A stretch of 64,000 nucleotides of DNA from a virus. Below the pieces are notes generated by a model that searched no databases, was not told the origin of the DNA, and worked only from the letters and a program-made list of their open reading frames with translations. The stretch spans positions 1 to 64,000 of the IMG/VR virus record IMGVR_UViG_3300046008_000242; one strand, given 5' to 3'. Both the position numbers and the translations under genes were made by a program. Within the stretch, counting starts at the first letter, position 1; every line of letters begins with the position of its first letter. Shown here piece by piece: positions 57,417 through 64,000 of this stretch.

Positions 57417-58961
57417 TTAATACTCGATTATGATTAGACCTTGACCGCCGTTTTCACCTGCGGATACATTATTTCTCGATGCACCACCCCTCCCATAATA
57501 TGAGAATGGGATACCTGCCAAACCACCTACCGAATAAATAGAATTATCTAATAATCCAATACCCCCACTGAGATTAAGAATGTTACCGCCAGCCCCGACA
57601 CCGCCAGAACCAAGCCCATAAGTTGCACCTCCACCACCCGTTGCAGTAAGAGAGCTGAAAGTAGTTGTGCCGCCATCATTACCTGGTGAATTATTAAAAG
57701 CAGCAATACCAACTCCGCCTATGCCGATAACATACGGTATGACACTTCCAGGTGTAACGCTTAATATCGACACACTTACCCCTGCTCCAGCCCCACCTCG
57801 TTTATCTGGGTAGCTTGATGACTCTGACCTCGAACCACCGCCACCACCACCGCCTACGCAAGTTACTTTTATTTTAGTTACGTCAGCAGGTACTGTCCAT
57901 GACGTACCAGAAGTAAGTAAAACAACGGTTGGTGATGCTGAAATTGTAATATCTCCACTTCCCAACAGATGAACGCCGTTTATCGTTTTAATGGAAGTAC
58001 CAGAAACAAGAGGGGTTTGGTAATCCGTACCTGGAGCAGCTACTGAAAATGCCCCTGTGCCGTTTCCTTTTACTAGACCTGTTAATGTGCCTGCTCCTGT
58101 TCCACCTTTATTAACAGGCAGTGTTGTAAAGGTAGGTTCTTTTGTGTTGTCTACAATTGTGATATTAGCCGACCCGTTGAACGAAACACCGTTAATGTTT
58201 CTTGGCGTAGCCAATGTAGTGGCGGTTGCAACATTTCCCGACGGCGTAACGTAATCCGTCCCTGGTACAGCTATCGTAAGTGCGCCAGTTGTAGTTGTAT
58301 TTTTTAAAAGTCCTGTTGCTAAATTTGATGTTACGGGTGCGGATATATTTCCCGAACCTAAAATTGATTCACCATTGATTGTTTTGATATTTGTACCGGA
58401 AACTAGATTGTCTTGTTTATTGGATAGTAAAAAATCAGATTGAGATATAGAATACGTATTGGCTACATCAAATGTTGATGTATATACAATTTCTATATTA
58501 TCACCCACTGCTGCTCCAGAAGATAAAATGACGCTTGTTCCATTATCCGCAGAATAATCTAATACGTTTAATAATTTAACACCATTAAGATATACATCTA
58601 CAACAGAACTTCCGTAAGCAACATTGAATGTTGTTTGACCAGATGTTGCCGTGAAAATGAATCGTTGGATGGCATTATTTTTCCAAGAACCATCACCACT
58701 TAGATATTTGGATGAATCTGGGGTTCCAGTTCCCAATTTAGATAACGCAATGTTACCAGATAGAGCCAGACTGTCTAATAGAACCCAAGAACCATCGCCC
58801 CGTAAGAATTTAGTGGTATCAGCATCACCGGAACCTAATCTAGAAACATTAACTAATCCAGTTGAGATGTTTGATGCATTAAGATTAGATACACCCGACC
58901 CGTCGCCTAATAAGAAGGAACTAGAATTACCAAGTTTTTTGGTATTTCGTATTGAAGACAT
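57417..58961 (-). CDS. Tail fibre with glycine-rich adhesin tip, 514 aa
   Basis: N-terminus IRNTKKLGNSSSFLLGDGSG then SRLGSGDADTTKFLRGDGSW as in T4-like fibre stems; mid region of repeated VPGTDYVTPSGNVATATTLA-type phrases; the C-terminus is a polyglycine beta domain (VTCVGGGGGGG, GGIGLLDNSIYSVGGLAG, GENGGQGLIIIEY), an arrangement known from phage glycine-rich adhesins. Expected to touch the host receptor. Glycine runs are the low-complexity part. Confidence 0.85.
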   Translation of the reverse strand: MSSIRNTKKLGNSSSFLLGDGSGVSNLNASNISTGLVNVSRLGSGDADTTKFLRGDGSWVLLDSLALSGNIALSKLGTGTPDSSKYLSGDGSWKNNAIQRFIFTATSGQTTFNVAYGSSVVDVYLNGVKLLNVLDYSADNGTSVILSSGAAVGDNIEIVYTSTFDVANTYSISQSDFLLSNKQDNLVSGTNIKTINGESILGSGNISAPVTSNLATGLLKNTTTTGALTIAVPGTDYVTPSGNVATATTLATPRNINGVSFNGSANITIVDNTKEPTFTTLPVNKGGTGAGTLTGLVKGNGTGAFSVAAPGTDYQTPLVSGTSIKTINGVHLLGSGDITISASPTVVLLTSGTSWTVPADVTKIKVTCVGGGGGGGSRSESSSYPDKRGGAGAGVSVSILSVTPGSVIPYVIGIGGVGIAAFNNSPGNDGGTTTFSSLTATGGGGATYGLGSGGVGAGGNILNLSGGIGLLDNSIYSVGGLAGIPFSYYGRGGASRNNVSAGENGGQGLIIIEY

Positions 58962-58973
58962 GATTTATTCCCT

Positions 58974-59309
58974 CTATGCAGGCATTTCTAAAATGGATAA
59001 AATTGCGTCCAAAGAAGATACAGTGTTAGATCTAATCCTCAACGAATCTCCTGAAATTAGAACCAATTTTTGGTCACCACCAATAGGAATATCCGTTGAA
59101 CCAGTTGGTAAAGATGAATTTTTGAAAATATACGTATCCGTTGTTCCATCAAATAATGATAAATCTGCTAGGACAGTTCCTCCTGTTGTGTTTGAAATGG
59201 TCAAACCGATGACAGTGGTTGATGTATTAGGAGGTACGGTGTACGAACCGATTGGAGTAGTGGAAGTACCCACGTTCCGAGAAAGTTTTCTTGTGAATGT
59301 ATTAGCCAT
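58974..59309 (-). CDS. Tail/virion protein, 111 aa
   Basis: Starts MANTFTRKLSRNVGTSTTPI. Two-sheet pattern with VIGLTISNTTGGTVLADLSL, GGDQKLVLISGDSLRIRS and SILEMPA end; in T4-like phages such proteins decorate the tail or neck. No clear named homologue. Confidence 0.7.
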   Translation of the reverse strand: MANTFTRKLSRNVGTSTTPIGSYTVPPNTSTTVIGLTISNTTGGTVLADLSLFDGTTDTYIFKNSSLPTGSTDIPIGGDQKLVLISGDSLRIRSNTVSSLDAILSILEMPA

Positions 59310-59312
59310 TGT

Positions 59313-59516
59313 TTATCCTAATGCTATTGCGTAAATTACTGGATCTTGGATGTTTAAAGCAACTTGCGCCGCAGCTAATGTCGTTGCTCCCGTACCACCA
59401 TTAGAAATAGATACCGTCCCTTCCAATTTATCATTATTTAGATTTTGGAAATTTTGGTCAATTTCAGCATTGGTTAATGGAGATCCCTTCACTAATCTAT
59501 ATGTTAAAGAACTCAT
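59313..59516 (-). CDS. Tail-fibre N-terminal-like protein, 67 aa
   Basis: Starts MSSLTYRLVKGSPLTNAEID and has NFQNLNNDKLEGTVSISNGG, the baseplate-binding start found on many fibre proteins, but stops after 67 residues. Either a stand-alone adaptor or a truncated fibre. Neighbours are fibre genes. Confidence 0.65.
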   Translation of the reverse strand: MSSLTYRLVKGSPLTNAEIDQNFQNLNNDKLEGTVSISNGGTGATTLAAAQVALNIQDPVIYAIALG

Positions 59517-59566
59517 ATGTTATTCCTTTTAAAATGTATACAATTATTTAACATTCAAATACAACA

Positions 59567-59773
59567 TCATAGTTTATTGATAATGGTATGGAGTAGAGAT
59601 TTTATATCAGTCATCTCAGATTGTAATAATGAGACATCTTGTTTCAGAGAATTGACAATTTCCATATTTTGTCTTTCTTTTTTGAATTTAATCATTTCTT
59701 GTACATCAGTTTTGACTATGGCATTGGAATGAGGATCTCGTAACAGAGAATCATCATTTTTAACTTTTAACAT
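59567..59773 (-). CDS. Small coiled-coil virion protein, 68 aa
   Basis: Start at 59773 (MLKVKNDDSLLRDPHSNAIV) with AGGTATTTT upstream; a frame 45 bp longer is unlikely. Ends in a coiled coil (VNSLKQDVSLLQSEM, DIKSLLHTI). Similar short ORFs occur in T4-like baseplate regions. Function unknown. Confidence 0.65.
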   Translation of the reverse strand: MLKVKNDDSLLRDPHSNAIVKTDVQEMIKFKKERQNMEIVNSLKQDVSLLQSEMTDIKSLLHTIINKL

Positions 59774-59826
59774 AAAATACCTATGGATAAAATGGGATGC
59801 AATTATTATGCATCCCATTAGATTTA

Positions 59827-62800
59827 TTAAGATGTTGCGATTGCTCTTAAATTTCTAACTCTAGGAACTTTCGCAGGATTATCCGAATACATGACAACTT
59901 TCACCGCAAACGATTTGAATGAATTGAATGTTGTATCTCCATATACGTAAGATACATTATCCAATTTATATTCATCAATAATAAAATCATCATTGTTCTT
60001 TGAGTAAGATTTTGTACCCGATAATGGAATTAACGTATAATCTTTACCCTTGAAATTAGAATAATCTTCATTGTTAATCATTTTGACATAAACTTCAATA
60101 TCAGTTCCATATTGTCTATTTACATCCAAGATTACTCTTATACCAGTTGCATCAAATCCTTCCGAAAGAGTGACCTTTTTGGTTACGTATTTGGATAACG
60201 CAGAACCATCTAATGGGTCAGTTTCCAATTTAATTAAATCCAATTTAGAATTAATCAGGTTATGGATAAACTTCGTATTCATTGTATGTTTCTGGATAAT
60301 CGGAGATACGTTTCTATCATGTGAAGATAAAATGGTTTTCAATTTAAACGCAGAAGCAGGTTTAGTTCTTTCCGTCAATAAAGTATCCGTGTTATTTTCA
60401 ACATCAACATAATCAATATAATTTCCAGTTAATGAAACAGAATACTTAGAAGAAGTCCCTGGAACAACATTTTCTGGAGAATTAAGATGGATTATATCAA
60501 CTTCAAAATTAGAATTGTTAGGTTTCATCTCAAGGATAACTTCTTGATTTGAATTTATATCGAATTCGCATTTGTATAATTTAAACATTAGATCTTTCAT
60601 CTGGTCTGCATTCCAAGTTCTAGCGTTTTGTGACATAAAGAACGAACCAACAGAACCATCTGGATTATTCTCTGAAATCAATTTACCATCTGAGACATCT
60701 ATTTGACCTAATTCTCCAACAAACACTCTATACTCCTTAGAAGTAGAACCGACAATGATAGAGTATTCTCCTGGAGCAAGATAAACAGGATCCGAGAAAT
60801 TAAACGGCGTTGGTGTTGGTGTTATGATTCCAACCAGAGAACTAGGTATATTAACATCCGAATTGTTTAACTCCACTCTAGAATAGGTTAATTTAGAATC
60901 AGATGACGGATAACCATTTATGGTTTTTCTCATTTCAATCCAAACAGGAATAGTTAGATCTGATGGTTTAGAGTAGAAGAAAATATCAGCCTTACTTAAA
61001 AACAAACCATTTGGAAATTGTTCTGGTGAAATATAGAATGTTTGAGCCACTGGATCCAATGAGAACGGTTTACCCAACGATGTTTTATAAGAACCAATTG
61101 TGGTCTTACCATTAACAACAGCGGAAATCTTAATATCAAAATCCCCATGGTATCCTTTAGATAACGTAACAGTTCCAGAATGTGTATTTCCAGAGAATGA
61201 ATTAACATCTAATGTAGCAGAACCTCTTGAAATTACATTACCAGCAGAAGGAACCGTAACGGATAAAGAAGTTGTTCCAGTGAATCCAGACGGTGATATT
61301 TTTACAGTGTATGGAATATGAAATTCATATTTGTACCCTAATGCCAATTGTTTCTTTTCGGCTGCAGAAATTTCAGAGAATGAAATACTTGGAGTGTATT
61401 CAATTTCTTTATCTTTGTTAAGAATGTTAATCGCTTGCGTCAATTTATTACCAGACGTTGTCGGAGAAACATTCACTGGAATAGTAACGGAACTAGAAGT
61501 GTTTGATTTAATGTTAGAACCATTCACAAATAACGTAATACTAGATCCTTTGTTAACAGAATAATTTGGAGTGAATTTAATTGATATTGTGGCGGAATAA
61601 TATTGACTACCAGAAGAACCACCGACACTGAACGACGGATTAGCTATATTTTTAAATTCAGTAGATACCCCAACAATTTGTACGGAAGTTACGTTGACTA
61701 CATTATCACCAACAGTCCAACCAAATGGTATAACAGTTCCAGATGGCAGATAATTTGTTTCCACTTTAAACGACACTTCTCCAGCAGTTTCAAATACATC
61801 AGATGTTTGTAATGCTGTAATGTTAATTGATGCTGGAGAAGGAGGTGCCTCTTTAACCACCAACGATTTACTAACATCACCAACAGAAAATAATGCAGAA
61901 GAACTGGTTAAGTTGGTAACATTATCATTGATTGCTTTAAATGATGCACTCCATGTATCAACAAATTCCGTTCTCTTTTTAGTGACTGTTCCACTATTAG
62001 AACCACCAACATATTCAACCAATTTTGAATTGTATTTCAACGTGGATAATTCGCCATCTTTTATTGTATCTGTTACAAGAACATTAAACGATTCACCTTC
62101 TACAACCTCATTAACAGTAAGTTCATATTGTTTAAACGATAGATTTCTATATGGGATAGAAGTGTTAATGAAATATGATGTTGAACTTGGGTTAGAAGAT
62201 AAGATACCTGGATCCAATGATTTACCACTAACGGTAACTGTATTAGATTCATTCAAAATCATTTTATCTAATGGGGTGTCGTTTACATAATAGAATGTTT
62301 TGGTTGAATTCCCTTTAGGTACAACATAATCAACAACACCTGGAGAGAGTACAGCACCAGAACCATCCGCATAACATGATTTTATATTGGCATTAGAAAC
62401 AAAGAATGTTAATCTCAAGACTCCACCAGCGTTAGCTACGTTAGATGTAGTCAATGTAATGGTTGAAACTTTTTTCAATGTACCATTACTCAATTTAGTA
62501 CCAACAGCGGTTGCTTGCGTATCCGAATCTGATGTGATAGAGAATGAACCCGTTTCAGTGGTCGATGAAGATACAGTTCTGTTAAATTCAGTAGATACGC
62601 CATTGAAATCTTTAAAGAAGAATCTAACTTCTTTAGATGCACCAGTTATATATCCAGCTGTAATTTTGTAATAGAATGGGAAAGAACGGTTTCCATCGGC
62701 ATCTACGAAATTTTGTAATTTAACAAATCCACTAGCGTCTACCGTCAACGTATTTTGAAATTTATCATAATATGTTATACCAGTTGAGATAACAGCATTT

Positions 62801-64000
62801 GATGCATTATCCCAAATTTTCATTAAGAAATAATCTTCTGATGCATTATTAACCGAAACAGATCCAGATGTTATTTTATCTTGAGTTGTATTGGTTACGT
62901 CTGCTGTTATATTTCTAACACCTTGGGTCGGTAAATTAATATCACCTGTTGTGGAACCATTAGATACAGCAATTTTTATATCGCCAGCCTTACCAGTTTT
63001 GTTTTTAATGTTAACCGATGCAACGCCATAGAATGTAACAGCTGGTGTTATATTACCACTAGAATCAATCGATGTTATACTAGCGGTAGAAGAAACATTA
63101 GATGAATTAACATAATACACATCAATACTAACATCAGAAGAAAGATTTAATGCCCCATAATTAAAAATCTTCAGAACGTGTGCGTCCGTTGAAGCAAAAT
63201 TGTTTGGAGTTATACTCACTAGACCAGTTTCATTTATTGAAACAGATGGGTTAGATGTCGTTAATTTATACGATTTCACCCCAGTTTTCGATACAATAGA
63301 TTTTACAACATTAGAACTAGAAATGTTGGTGTTATCAGTTTTAATTTGGATAACTGTTAAATTGTAAGAATCATTGGCATTTTTAGCATTGGTGTTTAAT
63401 TTAATAGAAACACCGCTGTTGAAATTTGGAATTGAATAATAAAGGGCATTTGATGTACCAAAAGTCGAAACGATATTTGAGTTCGTTGGAGTTACATTAG
63501 CTAATGTATTGTAATTACTCTGAACAACAAAATCGCCAGCGGCTGCAGTCAATACACTATAAGGATCCGACGGTTTAATTAAAATATACGTATTCAATTC
63601 GTCAGCAATGTTACTAGAGATGTTGTAATTTTCTACAACGTTGTATCCCATTGAAACAGGAGATTTACCAGAAACATTACTTAATACAATAGATTCTCTT
63701 AATGAAGGAGCATTCTGTAATTTCAAACTATTTGAACCCGTTACAACACTAGATGTATCCGAATACGTTGATTTGAAACTAACGCAATCCACTTTAATTG
63801 AAGCAGATAACGATGAACTAGAAACCGGAGTAGAAGAATTATTGGTTACATAGATTGTTCTGGTGATGGTTTTATCAGCACTGAAAAAGTCTTCTAATGA
63901 TGTTGGAGTAGAAACTTTAGAACCATTCAAATCCGTTGTGACGTCAATCAAAGAAGAAGAAATGTTATATTTCAACGACGATTGGATAGACGCAGATGCT
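59827..64000 (-). CDS. Giant virion protein (baseplate/tail-fibre type), 3' part
   Basis: At least 1391 residues are visible and the frame is open at the window end, so the start is outside; the TTG at 63975 is not the real start. Many beta-sandwich (Ig/bacterial fibronectin-like) repeats fill the body. The end TTFNSFKSFAVKVVMYSDNP then AKVPRVRNLRAIATS is the closing pattern of large baseplate-wedge or fibre proteins in cyanophage-type T4-like phages, preceded by FDATGIRVILDVNRQYGTDI. Exact equivalent (gp7, gp10 or a long fibre) not determinable. Confidence 0.8.
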   Translation of the reverse strand, partial: ASASIQSSLKYNISSSLIDVTTDLNGSKVSTPTSLEDFFSADKTITRTIYVTNNSSTPVSSSSLSASIKVDCVSFKSTYSDTSSVVTGSNSLKLQNAPSLRESIVLSNVSGKSPVSMGYNVVENYNISSNIADELNTYILIKPSDPYSVLTAAAGDFVVQSNYNTLANVTPTNSNIVSTFGTSNALYYSIPNFNSGVSIKLNTNAKNANDSYNLTVIQIKTDNTNISSSNVVKSIVSKTGVKSYKLTTSNPSVSINETGLVSITPNNFASTDAHVLKIFNYGALNLSSDVSIDVYYVNSSNVSSTASITSIDSSGNITPAVTFYGVASVNIKNKTGKAGDIKIAVSNGSTTGDINLPTQGVRNITADVTNTTQDKITSGSVSVNNASEDYFLMKIWDNASNAVISTGITYYDKFQNTLTVDASGFVKLQNFVDADGNRSFPFYYKITAGYITGASKEVRFFFKDFNGVSTEFNRTVSSSTTETGSFSITSDSDTQATAVGTKLSNGTLKKVSTITLTTSNVANAGGVLRLTFFVSNANIKSCYADGSGAVLSPGVVDYVVPKGNSTKTFYYVNDTPLDKMILNESNTVTVSGKSLDPGILSSNPSSTSYFINTSIPYRNLSFKQYELTVNEVVEGESFNVLVTDTIKDGELSTLKYNSKLVEYVGGSNSGTVTKKRTEFVDTWSASFKAINDNVTNLTSSSALFSVGDVSKSLVVKEAPPSPASINITALQTSDVFETAGEVSFKVETNYLPSGTVIPFGWTVGDNVVNVTSVQIVGVSTEFKNIANPSFSVGGSSGSQYYSATISIKFTPNYSVNKGSSITLFVNGSNIKSNTSSSVTIPVNVSPTTSGNKLTQAINILNKDKEIEYTPSISFSEISAAEKKQLALGYKYEFHIPYTVKISPSGFTGTTSLSVTVPSAGNVISRGSATLDVNSFSGNTHSGTVTLSKGYHGDFDIKISAVVNGKTTIGSYKTSLGKPFSLDPVAQTFYISPEQFPNGLFLSKADIFFYSKPSDLTIPVWIEMRKTINGYPSSDSKLTYSRVELNNSDVNIPSSLVGIITPTPTPFNFSDPVYLAPGEYSIIVGSTSKEYRVFVGELGQIDVSDGKLISENNPDGSVGSFFMSQNARTWNADQMKDLMFKLYKCEFDINSNQEVILEMKPNNSNFEVDIIHLNSPENVVPGTSSKYSVSLTGNYIDYVDVENNTDTLLTERTKPASAFKLKTILSSHDRNVSPIIQKHTMNTKFIHNLINSKLDLIKLETDPLDGSALSKYVTKKVTLSEGFDATGIRVILDVNRQYGTDIEVYVKMINNEDYSNFKGKDYTLIPLSGTKSYSKNNDDFIIDEYKLDNVSYVYGDTTFNSFKSFAVKVVMYSDNPAKVPRVRNLRAIATS

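Noticed and set aside
57417-57860. Collagen-like repeat in the fibre
   Set aside because: The glycine-rich stretch lacks the strict G-X-Y register; it fits polyglycine adhesin tips better.

Overview
This window is a piece of a T4-like myovirus genome. It is AT-rich, about one-third GC by eye, tightly packed, and almost entirely coded on the minus strand. T4-family replication genes (regA, 62, 44, 45, 52, 39, uvsW, uvsY) and morphogenesis genes (13, 14, 15, 17, 18, 19, 20, 21, 22, 23) can be recognised. The host is not determinable; a lambda R-type endolysin and a lipobox-bearing spanin candidate point to a Gram-negative bacterium.

Layout, left to right (genes read right to left). 0-5 kb: Hsp20, small overlapping genes, endolysin, regA-62-44-45. 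5-7 kb: a homing HNH gene on the plus strand, bracketed by a duplication of the gene 45 start and promoter; the second copy carries a tRNA-Met(CAT)-like gene with a very long acceptor palindrome. 7-9.5 kb: small early genes. 9.5-12 kb: four ~330-bp dispersed repeat units, terminators and an HNH/AP2-type gene. 12-20.5 kb: topoisomerase genes 52 and 39, dam, and a UvsW-like helicase with an aberrant end. Gene 39 is fractured: its N part ends in a split-intein N half, a Vsr-like homing endonuclease follows, then an intein C half fused to the C part. 20.5-30.4 kb: small accessory genes, GNAT, uvsY, a tail-tube-like protein and a GIY-YIG-like gene. 30.4-39.8 kb: head and tail genes 23, 22, 21, core protein, 20, 19, 18, with a GIY-YIG homing gene between 19 and 18. 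39.8-44.1 kb: four more repeat units in the opposite orientation, flanking gene 17 and a third GIY-YIG gene. 44-49.8 kb: virion proteins, gp15-gp14-gp13 and a holin/spanin module. 49.7-53.6 kb: a complete diversity-generating retroelement (DGR): RT, template repeat, Avd-like protein and a tail-fibre-like target ending in the variable repeat. 53.6-64 kb: tail-fibre/adhesin genes, some with a mosaic look, and the 3' part of a very large virion protein.

How it works together: genes 44/62/45 form the clamp loader and clamp; RegA represses early mRNAs; 39/52 form the phage type II topoisomerase, probably active only after protein trans-splicing; UvsW and UvsY serve recombination-dependent replication. 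A promoter type CTTTCG-17-TATAAT precedes several accessory genes and T4 late-like TATAAATA/TAATAAATA boxes precede virion genes. The DGR diversifies a putative receptor-binding protein. At least six homing-type nucleases of several families colonise the region. Several genes (RT, SGNH protein, spanin, two ORFs without ATG) show single-base frame problems, which could be recoding, decay or sequence error.
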